Of a stretch of 64,000 nt of DNA, positions 14,701-27,900 are shown piece after piece (the first letter of the stretch is position 1; the number at the start of each line of letters is the position of its first letter). The stretch spans positions 61,233,501 through 61,297,500 of the forward strand of contig JAVUNC010000004.1 in assembly GCA_032173965.1 (NCBI GenBank), read 5' to 3'. The notes under the pieces were generated by a model, which saw nothing but the letters and a program-made list of their open reading frames with translations, searched no databases and was not told where the DNA came from. The DNA is from Sitta carolinensis (Eukaryota; Chordata; Aves; Passeriformes; Sittidae). The position numbers and the translations under genes were made by a program.

Positions 14701-16261
14701 AGATTCACAGAGAGCATGCAGACCAGCATGAGAATATTAAAGTGAAGGGGACCACAGGAGCTATGGGGACCAATCCACCGTGGGAGCAGGCAATAGATGC
14801 TTTGCTTTGTGTGGTGTGCCAGAAGCAGAGAAAAAGAAGGCCTGAGGTCACACAAGTCCATTCCTCATGTGTAGAGAAGTTCATTTGTGGTGCTTTCCAG
14901 GCAAGCACATATCACTTAAACCATAGCTGCACAAACTGCCCCCTTGGCTTAAGAGGCATATCACTGGCTTCTTCACCTGCAGTGCAGAGTAAAGTGGTAG
15001 GCAGGCTATCACCTGAGAGAGGAAGGGGACCCCACAATCATCATTCTTATTCCTTCCTGGGAGAAGATAACATCTTGGGAAATAACGTGGCTCTACTCTT
15101 TCTCCTCCAGCAGCTCAAAATAAGACCCTAATGGTGCTGAGCAGTAAGTCTGCTTGGCCAGTTTTACACCTTCCTGCACTTTTTTTCAGTCAGGCTTCCT
15201 GAGATACAGTATAAGAGAATACACACAACACTTAGAGAACTGAAAGGTCTTCAAATGTGACAGAAACTTGTGTGAAAATGAAGAGCTTTGTGTAGAGCTA
15301 CTTCATCTCCTCTAGTATTTGGTTAAAGAATTGTCTTGGGGTGACAACACCCACAGCTAAACCAAGTAATATTTACATTACATGTTACATTATTTTGAGG
15401 ACAATAAAATAATATAATGCTTTGCTCATCACCCTTAGAAGTTGCCAAAGTAAATTGTTCATCTTCAGGGACCTCAAAATCTTGCTCAAGACTTTGTCAC
15501 GCTTACTTTTGCCTTAGAATCTCCCACGCATAGGTTAAAAAAAAAAAGTATTTTTTTTCCACTACCTCAACTATCTAGCCTCAGGAACTGCCAAGATGCC
15601 CTCACATTGCACTGTGCAACCTTCTCCACCTTCTAAATAAGACAGGGTAGATGGCACCTCCAAAACCATGGGCAGGGGTAGGCTCTGAGGCCTGTTGGCA
15701 TCAATTAGCAGCACAGTGTTGGAAGATCCTCCAGCTGGAGCTGCAACAGCTGTGTGCTGGGTGCTGGGCAGCTGTAAGACCCTGCATCCCATCCAACCCC
15801 AGCTGGCTCACCAGCGGGGCTCCAGCCCCAGTGCTGGTGTGACTGTGCTGTTCAGGGGCTCAGAGGAGTGTCTGCTGGGCTAAAGGCACCACACCATCCA
15901 ACGTGCTCAGAGCTGCCTCAGGGACCTCCTGTCACCCTGAGCACGTGTGGTCCTCATGGGGTACCAGAGGAGAGAGCAAACAAACAAAAAACACCACTGC
16001 CCAGTTTTGTGGAAACACTGAGAAAAGCAGACTCTGCCCTGGCTTCCCATTTCCCTTCCTAACCCCAAAGCCATCGTTGTTCCTAAATTCTGTGGTGCTT
16101 TATGCCTCTTGAAGGCACTCATGCCAAAGTAAACAGCTCCTTCAACCTCTTGTGGGTGCCTTAAGCTGTTTGGTAGGAAATGCATGTTTATGCCTTACAG
16201 AAGGCATATATAATACATTACAATCACTGTGCTAAATGATACAAACTGGGAATTTAAAAGT
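5704..16261. other. Non-coding DNA, presumed PHACTR2 intron
   Basis: About 10.5 kb with no supported exon or RNA gene. Small items: a short (CA)n run near 9688-9700, a repeated ATTAAACTAGTA at about 8944 and 8988, and an AT-rich array of TATAAAATTC-like units at about 14610-14690. No clear transposon beyond the CR1 that ends at 5703. Confidence 0.5.
14610..14690. repeat. Short AT-rich array of (AAAATTCTAT)-like units
   Basis: Several imperfect copies of a roughly 10-17-base unit (CTATAAAATTCTATAAAAT), fading into AAAAC-type simple sequence. Confidence 0.7.
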
Positions 16262-16700
16262 TACGTTTGGCAACCTGCCCTGACTGTGCTCTAATTATTC
16301 CTTAATATCCCAATTTAAGGGCAGCATATTGGCCCCATTTATAAATTGTCTGGCTTTTATGAGTTTGTGTCACAGAATTAATGTTAAACAGTTTTCAGAT
16401 TCTTTATTGAAAACTGCTGATTGTGTATTGCCTGACAAAGCAAAATGTCTCCATTAGAATAATGATTTATTGTAAATATGGTCGTATTAAAGCTGACTAT
16501 TCTGGGTATTAAAAATGCATGGAAAAAATCCATTGTAAAAAGCGTTATGTGAGCTGTCATAATTTGTCAGTTTAATATCTTTGTCATTTGCATTTCTTTT
16601 TAAAATGCCAAGAGCAATTAAACCTTATCTCACCAGTGGAAGTTGCCAAATTTCACTTGAAATTAAACCAGAATAATGTGTCATGTTAGTTATTTCAATA
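16262..16700. promoter_or_regulatory. Candidate conserved non-coding element (AT-rich, homeodomain-site-rich)
   Basis: A stretch of about 440 bases with frequent TAAT/ATTA cores, no simple repeat, and balanced complex sequence on both strands. It includes a perfect inverted repeat CAGTTTTCA (16389-16397) and TGAAAACTG (16408-16416) around a 10-base spacer. The style resembles vertebrate developmental enhancers. Conservation cannot be tested here, so the call rests on appearance alone. Confidence 0.3.
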
Positions 16701-19700
16701 ATGTTAAACAATTAAAACAGAAACAGAAAAGAGAAGAAAAAGGAGACATACAACAACTGCAGCTACAAAAAAGAGCTAAAATATATAGCCTGTTTCTGTG
16801 ATAAAATCATAGTCATGAACTCCATAGGCTTCTTCTATCAACAAACTATTTTCCCTGACAGTAAGGCCATAGCAAAGTCTCACTGAACTATAATTTAAAT
16901 GTCAATAAACAGCTCCCAGCAGCACAAATTTTATGCCTGAGATTGCCATATTTTCAGTTCATCTCTCCACATGCTTTCCAGGCAAGCCTCCATAATGAAA
17001 TACCCCTTGTTTTTTGGACTGAGTCAAGTCCCAGTGAGAAAGACAGAAGGGGCTTGTGAGTCAGCAGGAGCTGGAGCTAGGACAAATTGATCACAACTTT
17101 GTCTCCTGTGGAAATACCAGCTGCTGTCATATTTGTGTTGGAACTACATTGTGCATGCCTTCTAACAATGGTCAAGCCATGGGTGAAAAAAATTGTTCCT
17201 GGGGTTGTCTCCTGCTGTGCCTGCCTCTCTAAAGGGTTGCCTTTATCATTGTCATGAAATATTCTGTTGCTTTTCAGAAATACATTTAAAGGGGATTTCC
17301 CATACAATAAGTTGTAAGATGAGCAATCTCTGATAGTTATATTACAGGAAAGGTGCTGCACAGAAAACTGAGATTAAGCAAATATTTGGCCCTGTCCAAC
17401 TCATTTTCTCCTAGCCTTTTACCTTATTTGAAAACTGAATGTTAAGAGGGACCTAATTCTTCCCTCAAGTCCACTATTTGAGTCATATTTCCAGCAACTC
17501 AATACCTCATTGCTGACAAGTCTGGGTTAAGTTTGTCTCCTCTGGGAGGAAAGCAGACAGATCTTGCCTTCTTTGCAAGAAGTCCTTGTGCTGGTACCAG
17601 TGCCCCCACGGGTGCTTGCTGAGGATGTTTCTGTACAGGTGTCAGTACAGACCACGGTAGCCTCAGTCTCCCAGCATCTGCAGCAAAGGTGATAGATCTG
17701 TCCAAGTGGGGATGGCTGCTTCCTTCTCTTGCATCTCCATCAGTGAGTGGGACATCCCTCCTGATGTTGAGCTGTGCCCAGAGCCAGGCACACACAGCTC
17801 CCTGGGTGTAGAACAACAAATCCAGTCCCCGGGCATTGTTTGGGGACACTCACTTTGCCTTGGGGCCTCCACGCTCACCCAGGGACTGCTGGGCCCCACT
17901 TGCCAGCAAGAGTGATGAAAGACACACTCAGCAGTTTATTCAGGATTTACTCCTGTCTGCTGGGTATTCTTATAGTCCTAAGCTACTTATATTTTCCAGT
18001 TATACTTCAAGAAGATGTCTCATAAACGTTTCATGTGAAAATATAAAAGATCCTTAAATACTGAGACAAAGGGGGGAAAAATAGAGAAAGTGAGGAGTTT
18101 TTGGGTAAAATTCCATCTAGTCTACTTTTTGAGCCCAAAGAAATACCCCGGCAAGTCACCTCACAATTAAGTGTCACATTTCATAAAAGACTTACTGTTA
18201 GAGACAATGAATGATGATGAAACAGCAGCAGACTAGATCCTTACTGTCACCCACTAGCTCTTTGATCACGCAATCTTGCTTTCCCCTTGCCTCTCATTTC
18301 CAGACCCCTCACTCTTGGGTGTTCAAAGCCCCTGGAACACAGGCTGGTTTTCTTGGAATGATTTGTGCCAGTGCCTCTAAACACAACCTTTCCTTGTCTG
18401 GACTGATTTCTTGTCCTGTCAAAATAATTGGCTCCTGGAATTTTGGTTTCATTCTTGCTACAAGCATATAGGGAGGTGCTGCCTCTCAAACTTGGATTAC
18501 TGATTCTGTACACAACACTTGCTTCTCCATAGGTGGCAGTGGTGATCCAGAGTGCAGAACAGAGGTCTGAAGGCAGCTGGCCAAAAATGCCACACAACCA
18601 GTAGATGTAAACATAAGGCATGAACCCAGAACCTGATGGTTTGATGTTTGCCAGCTCTTCCCAGAAAAAAAAGAATCAGAAATTATTAGCAATAAAACCA
18701 GTGTTATACCATGTCTCCAAACCAGCTAGAGTTCCTGCTGCTTCTCCATAAGAAGCACTGCAGCAACTGGAATCTTTGGTTAAAATACGAGTGTGTCAGC
18801 ACAGAGGAACCACAGTATTTCTAGCTAAAAAAAAAAACAACATTTGAAGCAGGGTGGGTGGACTATGTCCACATTATAAGATGCTCCATCATTTTAGGGC
18901 TACACAGTATTTGGGTACCTCTAGTGCAAGTTCCTATATAGTCATTCGATATAGGAATGTGCTGTGTGTATATACACTTGAAAATAACACAGGAAGCAGC
19001 AGCATCACAAAGAATATCCTCACAGAAATATTTTCCAAGGTCATGGATTTATAAGCACAGTGTTCCAACTTCTGGGTAAAGGGGCATAAGCCATGAATAT
19101 TATTCTAAAATTACAACGAGAAGAAATTCAACTTTCTAGCAGACAGTGACCTGTGGTACACTAGAGTGTTCTCTTAAACTGAGGGCATGGGTGCAAATAG
19201 GAGGCAAATTATAATACATAATGTAGTACGAAAGAGTTGCTTATTTCTTTTTATTTAATTGTTCATGAGCAAACCATTTTGTGATCTATAGAACATGGCA
19301 AATGAACCCAGTGAAAGAAACAATACTCATGGATGGCTTCATTTACATAACAGTGGGAGACAAAAAGGAGGTGGTGTTGTCCTGTCTAAAAACACCTTCA
19401 CATTTGGGGAGAACATGGACAAAGTACCATCAAAGATCAAAACAGGAGCTGCCAAAGGATGACTGATTTTGCTGCTGGAGTTGGAAATTGTCTCAAGGGC
19501 TCACAAACCTGTGGTGACACTGCCACCATCTCCATTGCAAGTGGTTTTGTGTTAATGGGTTTCCAAATTCATAGGGACAATTCAGATGAACTTAAGCCTT
19601 AGATGGCCAAAGGATTTCAGAGCCCTTTATGGCCAACAAATAAACCATGCAACTCACTGAGAGCCTAGTTCTAGCCTACTTCTGTACACAGATCAGCTCC

Positions 19701-22220
19701 ATCAGAGGTTTTTGAACACTATGAACTAATAAGAAATCAGGATCATAAACTGAAATCTTCCTCCCAGTTTTGTTCTCCTCCCTGTCATTTTTTTTCTCCT
19801 CTGTGTTTCAGAAAGATGCACCCTGTTTGCCTCAAACTCAGGTAAGACATAACAAAGTATCTGTAAGGTCAAATACTCAACCAGCATTCAATCTCAGCAG
19901 CCTTATATTTAAAGAACACTAAATAAGTCCTATTGACTTACAGAAAGACAAAAATGACCACTTACTTCAAAAGGAAGGGAATTTCCATCCGCAAACAGTT
20001 TCCTGTGTCTCTTACCCTTCCTGTGGACACATGATGTCATGCAGAAGGCTGAACTGAATTGACCACTTGCTATGCTCCCCATTCCACAGCATTTCAGGCT
20101 TCAACTTAAAGTCTCACCTCAATGGAAAGCTCTAAGTTTCACTATAGGTCAAATATAAAGTTTGATGTTGCTACTGGGTATTCCTCAGAGATAGGCTATA
20201 CAACAGACAAGACCTCCAGTCCCTTTAAAACACATTTTTTACTTGAAGGCATAGCCTGCAGCCACAGCTGCAGAACCTACATAATTCAGGGTAACAATTA
20301 ACCACAGCAAGTTCATTACTGATGAAATAATATTCCAAGTGCAAAGAAGTCATATAAATCCCCAAGAAATATGAAACAAGGCCTCCTGGTTTTGTTCACT
20401 ACTGGTATGGTATGCATGACACAGGACCTCACTAGGGTGCCATTCACTCCCATGAGATTCCTCCCCCAAGCCTTTGGCACATATATTGGCATTCTTCTTG
20501 GTAAGAATGAGTGTATAAGACTTGTCTGTGTTAAGGTGAGGTGTCTGTCCGAGCAAGACACAGATGACTAGGAGCTTTGGAGGAAAGGATGTTGCTGATC
20601 TCATTCTCTAAAGGAAATCCCCCCCAGAAATGCATCACCTGGGAGCACTTCTGTTTCCACAGCTTCTTTCTTCCTGCTGCTGCTGGTTTCTTGCTGTTTT
20701 TATATTAGCTTCTGCCCCCTCCCCTCCCAAGTTATTTCCAAACCTTCCTATTTTTAAAAAATGAGATTTGTTACATCACAGTTGTCTCCAGGCTTGGTGT
20801 TTGGCCCAAAGTAGATGTATGAAGCAAAGCTGGAGCCCAGGACCTGCCAGTGGAGGCTGCTGGCTGCCCTCCCCTGCCCAGAGCAGCAGGCAGCCTTGCA
20901 GCTGAATACCTGCAGACAGCCTGTCACAAACAGCTGGTGCCAAAATAGGCAAAAAATACAACTAGAACTGTCCTGTTGTGCCCTACACAGATGGATGAAT
21001 ATTTTATTGTTATTCCAGGAAAGGCTTTTAAAGGAACACACGAGACGACAATTATGTGGAGCTGTCTCAGTACACAGAATAAAAATAAGAGCAATCTAAC
21101 CCTTAAAGGAAAGGACTTTTAAAATGAAAACATTGTTTCTAAACCCCACAAAATGTCATCAACCATGACAGCTAAAAGTGTACACAGGTGACCTATTAGC
21201 AACAATGATCTTTTCAAATGACAGTTTTGGCCAGAAAATCATATTAATGATGGCAGAGGAGAGGAGTAATGAATTACAGAGATATTTCTGTTATGCAGAG
21301 CAGAAGATGGAGTTTTGCCCAACGATTATCCATGGTCTGACTTTGAAAGTCTCTTCAGCAGCATGATGAGTTTAATAACAGAGGCCTGATTCACTGACAC
21401 TGATACCAAATTGTTATTTCTAACACTCAGTAGCTAAAACACGCAGCTTTGCTAATATTCTGCAGTCCTGTATTGCCAGAAATAGCATCTCTTCAGGAAG
21501 AATTCGGGCAGGTATCCAGTTCATATACATCAGTGTGTTTACATTTTAGTTGGCAGACTGCTAAAGAACAAATTAATCAGGCAGTTTGTCTTAGGGATGC
21601 AAATAATCCTGCTGCTCTCTGTCTCATAAGTGCCCAGATGACACCACAAGGGTTTTCAAAGGTGCTCTCTCATCCCTGTCGATGTCAGAGGGACAGGCCA
21701 GACATGCAGGGGGATTCAGCTGCACAGTCCCCACACTGGCATCCCAATTAGGGATCACGAGCCCTAAACATCTCTCTGCAGACCCGGCTGTGTTTACCCA
21801 GCACCCCGTAGGCTCTTTGGAAAGGATGTAGTCCCTACACCACTCAAAGTATGGAAATGGGAGGACCCTTAGAAGAGCTGCCTGGAGAAGGGAGCATGTC
21901 CATACCCCGCGTGGGGCTGGAACCTGCTGGGGGTTTGGAGCAGGCTGCCCACAGGCAGCAGGAAGATCACTGGTAACCATGGAGGAAACTGGATCACAGC
22001 CTTACCCTCTGCCATGATGTCTTCAATATGGCTTGATTTCACCTGTTGTTGGGTTGGTTTGGGGATTTTCTTTTTTTTTTTTTCTTTCCAACTAGATTTT
22101 AATTATTGTCCGAAAGGATTATTTTAACCAATTTCATTGGTATATAGGTTGTTTTCTAAAAATTTAAAGCATCAGTCACTATTTCCGCATGAGGAATAAA
22201 AGTATCTGGAGTTATTCAAC
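16701..22220. other. Non-coding DNA, nothing recognised
   Basis: No supported exon, RNA gene or repeat apart from a T-run near 22068-22083. Confidence 0.5.
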
Positions 22221-22516
22221 AAACTAATATTATAAGAAGCTTTGACAATAGCTGGTAAGTTATGCAGACATCAAGCCTTACTTATTTTAACTTTTTGCAG
22301 ATAATAACCAAACTGGATTCTTCCTTAGGACAAAAAGAACAAAACTAACAACCCCTCAAAAACCCAAAACTAATATTATAAGAAGCTTTGACAATAGCTG
22401 GTAAGTTATGCAGACATCAAGCCTTACTTATTTTAACTTTTTGCAGATAATAACCAAACTGGATTCTTCCTTAGGACAAAAAGAACAAAACGAACAACCC
22501 CTCAAAAACCCAAAAC
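22221..22516. repeat. Recent 146-bp tandem duplication
   Basis: Copy 1 (22221-22366) is followed directly by copy 2 (22367-22512). The match runs over 150 bases with one substitution (T at 22346, G at 22492). The unit begins AAACTAATATTATAAG and ends in CTCAAAAACCC. Such identity in neutral DNA implies a recent event or an assembly artefact. Confidence 0.95.
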
Positions 22517-23479
22517 CAACCCCCGAACAAATTAAAAAAACACACAGAGGAAAATCTGTTTCTATGGTTTTAAGACACTAGTTTCCCTCTTCATTCCCCC
22601 AAAACTGGCCTTTAAAATAAATGTGACTCATTCCAGAACAGATTATTATAGCTGGATTAAAGTGGTTTCTCCATCAAGACTTCAATAGTATTAGTGTTGA
22701 CGCTGAAGTGTAAAAACCTGGAGGAATTAGCAGCTCTGCCTGCCAGGGTATCTCTTGCCCACAGGCATTCTGTGTTGGAAAGCAGGAATCATTCTCCTCC
22801 AGCAGAAAATTCTGCCTTGTCATGCAATATCAAGCACAAGTCATTATCATCTATTATGTTAAGGCTTCTTAAAAGCTATACAAAGCACCAAGTGCAAAGA
22901 GTATTGCTAATCTTCTTTATTTCCAAAAATGAACATTTTACTAGGACCATGTCAAGTTTTTTAGGTGTTGGCAATGTAATTTTCCATGATGTTACATTTT
23001 ACATTATAGAAAAAAAAAAATATTTTTTTGGTCTTGGACTTTATAGAAATAAAGGCAGCAATACCCTTTTATCTGTTTGTCACAGAAGTTGATAACGATA
23101 CATGTGAGATGAGAATGACCTGGACAGCTTAGCAGACATATGCAAGAGTTTTGCTTCTACTATTAAAAAAAAAAAAAATCAAATCAAACCAAAACACCCA
23201 CAACCCCCCCAAAATCACTGAAACCTACTGTAGAATAACTGACATCTTTGCCACACACTGTAGAGGTGATTGTCACTTTTAAGGTCAACATTAGACAAAT
23301 CTGATGATCTGAGCAAGTTTCAAAGGGCACTGAATCTACCGCAGATTGCCTCCTCACATGTATTGCACTAGTACCAATAAATCTGTGAAATCTCAACATG
23401 TTCAAGTTTCACAGCAGTCAAAGCAGCATGCAAAATACCTGTCCCAAAAAGCTCTCTTTTTTCTCTGCCTTGTAATACA
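22517..23479. other. Non-coding DNA with A-rich tracts
   Basis: Holds A- and C-rich simple sequence at about 23163-23214 and otherwise nothing that I recognise. Confidence 0.5.
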
Positions 23480-23600
23480 AGGTAATGCAAAAGGGAAATG
23501 CAAATAATGCATTTCATCACCGATGTAATGATGTATGCGCCTCCTTAGAGACCGTGAAGTGCATTATTTGGGATGAAAATGCATGATCTAAAGTTGGAAC
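23480..23600. promoter_or_regulatory. Candidate regulatory element with POU octamer and inverted repeat
   Basis: An exact POU octamer ATGCAAAT lies at 23498-23505. An exact inverted repeat CAAATAATGCA (23501-23511) / TGCATTATTTG (23560-23570) overlaps it. Counting G-U pairs, the stem extends inward to about 17 pairs (23501-23517 with 23554-23570) around a loop of about 36 bases. Further ATGCAT cores flank it. It could be paired homeodomain/POU sites in an enhancer; a structured RNA is less likely. Confidence 0.35.
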
Positions 23601-24964
23601 ATCAAAGAAAATAAAAAGTGCAAATATATTCAGTATTTTATGTACTAGATATGAAAGAGAGTAAGGCATTATACAGAGAAAACAGAGCCAGTTTAAAATA
23701 AGACAGATGGGAGCTAGCCATTATCTACTTTTTGTTAGCTTTATTAGTTACCTATCCACACCTATTTCAAACTGTGAGAGATATTTCTCTCTGAAGTACA
23801 CACATTTTCCCTTCCTGACACATTTCCTGCATATAGCTTCCAAAATAACACCGAATACCTTAAAAAGGCAGATCCTACATTACAGTTTAGGTTCACATTT
23901 CCAGGAAAGAGACCAGAAAAAAACCGGACTGTTAAGGGGTTAACAACTTAAGTGTGCCACATTTTAGACATAAAAATTTGCTTTAATAAAGGACATTTAA
24001 AAGGAAAAAGCCACAGAAGCTTAAGAAACACATCTCCTGCAGCAAGTGAGAGAGGATACAAACGAACCCCGCAGCTCCACTAAGAATGAAGATCTGTTTT
24101 ATTTCACTTACCGGTATTGTCCATTATTCCCTCTCGGTTTCAAAAAGCACAGTTCCCCAGAAAAGCAGCCGGTATGGTCTCAGGCTCGCTAATGAAGCTG
24201 GCTGCCCTTCTCCTGGTTATTAGACCTTGCTGGCAGTCAGAGCATACTTCATGTACTGACTGCAGTAGACATCACCAGGAAATTTATATCTCCAAGGATG
24301 ACAAACAGCCATTAGCTCCATTATAGGCTGATTAAGACTGTGTGAGCCTATCAAGTAGATACTTAAATTCCCCGGGGTTTTACATCTATGGGGGGAAAAC
24401 AAAAGAACTCCTAGCCTATAATACTGAATATTTGTTTCTGAAAAGTAAAAGTAATGCTGATGAGGAGAGGTTTAAAGGGTAGGAAGACAAAACCTTAAAT
24501 ACAAAAGGGATATATTACTGAGCAAAGGGCTGTTATTTATCAGTGACGCAACAGCAAAAGTTTTAGGGAGGAAAAAAAAAGGGGAGGAATCTGTGGCTGA
24601 GAAAGTGTTAGGTTAGGCTACAATTTGCAGCCTTTAGCTTTGGCTGTGTTTTAAATCCTGAAAGTTCTGCACCAGATGTTCTCTACATCAGGTGTTCTCC
24701 TTTTTGTGAGAAACGAAGTAGATGTGCTTATCTGTGAATGCATATCAATATATTAATTGCCTAGAAACATACATTATTATAGTGATCATAGCTGAATGTA
24801 AGGAAAGGGTGAAAAGTAACTATGGGGCTTTACTTCATTTAAAGTCAAAGAGAAAAATATTGGATGCTGGAGGGATTTGGCTCAACAAAATCTGAGTGAC
24901 ATGTTGAAATGAAATTTCCTGTATGACCTGAGACTCTGAAGCACAGACTTTTCACCCACAGAAG

Positions 24965-24992
24965 TAAACAAACAAACAAACAAACAAAAAAA
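24965..24992. repeat. (AAAC)n microsatellite
   Basis: About six head-to-tail AAAC units ending in an A-run. Confidence 0.9.
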
Positions 24993-27900
24993 CTCAGTAT
25001 AGATTCATAAAAATTTCCTTGTACAAGGATATTAGGGTTCCAGCCCCTATTTTGGCACTGATTTGCTGTGTAACTCTAAACCAGGCATTTTCTGCCACAG
25101 TGTTTTCTCAGTGGTGACAAGGGCACCATCACACACATGTCCTTTGGTGAAAGAGAATGTCAAAAAGTACTGACACTACATAAATGCTGCAGAGTAATTT
25201 CTCAGTATTTTTACCTTCCATTAGATAATTCACTGCAATCCTCTTTATTGCAATGGAGAAGGAATACAGGGTTTTTGTCTCCATTATATTGACCCTCTGC
25301 CTCACAGCACCTCATGAGCAACGAAATATATTTTCAGTTCATCACCCTTTCAATGTCCCTTTGATCTTGTCTTTTTAAAATTTTAAATAACAAGATGGTT
25401 GCAGCACTGATCTATTTACACTGATTAAGAAGGGGAAAGAATCAATAGCTGAGAGCTAAAGTCATCAGCAAGAATGGAGAATATCTAGGGCATACGAGAT
25501 ATATTTTGTATTTCCAGAAAGGAAACACTTGGAGGGCTAAGGAGAGACTAAAGATTAGAGATCTGTCACACTTCATATTAAGTTTCTATTTATAAGTGGC
25601 TTATGAAGAGCTTATAAAAAATAGAAGTTAGCATAAGCGTGTTGCATTAGTACATGCCACAGATAGCTACAACCACACTAATGCAAAGGGTTAAAGATGA
25701 CCAATAAGGAACTTACTCATTTACTAGATCCTGTATCAGTTAATGACAATTGATTAATGTGACAATTTGGGTAATTGGTTAATGTGCATTTGGTGAAATC
25801 TAGTTGCAGAGGAGCACTAAACCGGAGGCTGTGCAATGACCATCTGATAAAGGCAATCACTTTTCTCCAGCTCCTCTGTGGGAGAGAGCTGCCTGGAGAG
25901 TGCTGTGTTCCTGCAGAAGAGAGAAAAAGTTCAGGCTCTTGGTGTGTCTTTAAAGCCCCATGTGTCCTGGGGGAGAGCTGGGGGATGTACTGCAGCACTG
26001 GCAGACTGCTCAGGAGAGAAGGGCAGAGGATTGTGACTCAATGCTAGGATTCTACTGCTCTTACTATGGAGCCAACCAAGGGAAAAGCAAGCTGCCTGCA
26101 TGAAAAGAAGAGATGGCTTGGTTTTGAGACAGGGCTCTGCAGAACTGCAAATCCTACAGGTGTCTGAACTCAAACACCACTGTGGGATGGTGACAAAGCC
26201 ACTGCAGGGCAGAAGGACAGATATCTTAAATCCCAACAAGTATGCAAATATCTTGTGCTGACTAAAACTAAGAGAGATTGGTTTTGAATCCAACTTGTTT
26301 GCTTTGAGTTTCACTGGAAGCTGGAAATGGGGAGCTCTGCACTTGAGAGGCCACCAGGCAATGGTGCAGCTATAGGAAACCAGTCCTGACCCTTGTGGCT
26401 GGGGAATACAGGGGAACAACTCCCCCTGCCAGAAACCCCAAGGGAAGATGCAAAACTGCACCTACATAGACCTCAGGGAAGTGAAGAGCTCCAGAGAGTG
26501 ACTCTTTCTATGTGCAGAGCAGTCCTAGTGTGCGTGCCATGGCTGAGCCTCAGCTGCAGGGCAGGTGGGCTTCATGATGTCCTTCAGGGTGCTGGTGCCC
26601 CAGTCACACAGATGAAAAGACCTACAGGAGCACACCACAGCTCCCTTCCTGCCCACATGCACAGGTTTCCTTCCAAGGATGCCCTGGAAGAGCCTAATGT
26701 GTACCAGGCTACCTGCCCAACATGCAATTCAGATTCACAGCTTCAGGTCAGCTAAGGATCAGGATTGTGAGGTGCTAACTAGAGTATGGGAAGTCCCAAC
26801 TGCAGCAGCTTAATAAGCATTGAGTTTGGGTGCTTCATCATGGCTGTGTGACAGGAACTGTTAGTGGAATTAACTGTTATTGGAATTTATTAATTCTCGA
26901 AATCTAACTATAAATGGAAATTTCATATGATGTGTGATGAAATCTCCTCCATTTGAACAGAAAGTATCTCACCAGGAAACTTTGAAAAAGAGAAAGCTTT
27001 ACAAAATATGTTAATTGGGGTGGAATTTTTTTTTATTTGTAGGCAATTAGATTATTGCATACAAATCAACAGAAGTATATGATCAGATGCCATTGTTACA
27101 GGATTAAAGCCACATCAGCCTGACAGAACATGGGGAAAAGAAAGATGCAGGTAGTAGATGGAATTCAACAAGGAGACTGTGATTGTTATTTAGAAGTAAA
27201 ACAAACACATATTCCAGGCATACATTTACTTAATTTGTGAGTACAGAGCAACCTCATCACAATACACAGTTGCAGTGACACAGTCTTTTAAAGGACAATT
27301 TTGGGCAAGGACTAAGAAGATCAGCTATGCACAGGGGCAAAGCTCTCTGTTCGTCTAGAAAATCTCATACTCCATCAGAATTTCTGGTTTTCTTCACCTG
27401 TGAGGTGGCCCTGCCTAACAATCCATTTCAGCCATAGGCACTTAAGACCTGGGCTCAATTCCTGTTCATCCTGATTTTGTGCAGGCTCCTCCAACATCTG
27501 ATCTAGGAACAGCTTGTACCGTGCTCACTTTCACACCTCAGCTGTGTGAGGATAAACACACTGGAGGTTGTGTGAGACCCCACTGCAGAGCTAGGAGCCA
27601 ATGAAGTCACTAACCCAGATAATCAGGGCCAACCCCTGGAGAAGAAAGCATTACAGGGTACATTAGTAGCACTCCTAATTGCACAGAACCCTAATGATCC
27701 CGCTCTCCAATATACCTGATGTACACAGCCTGCTGCAGCAATGACATTTCACTCCCAGGAAAATCAATGAGGATTCACGGAGGCACAGAAATCTGCCCAG
27801 GTCAGCAGCAAATAGAGAAATCAGAGTAAAGAGAGACCTCAGTGCCCGGCCATCAAAAATACTTTGAGCTGACAAACCTGTACAATCGATGGACAGCTTC

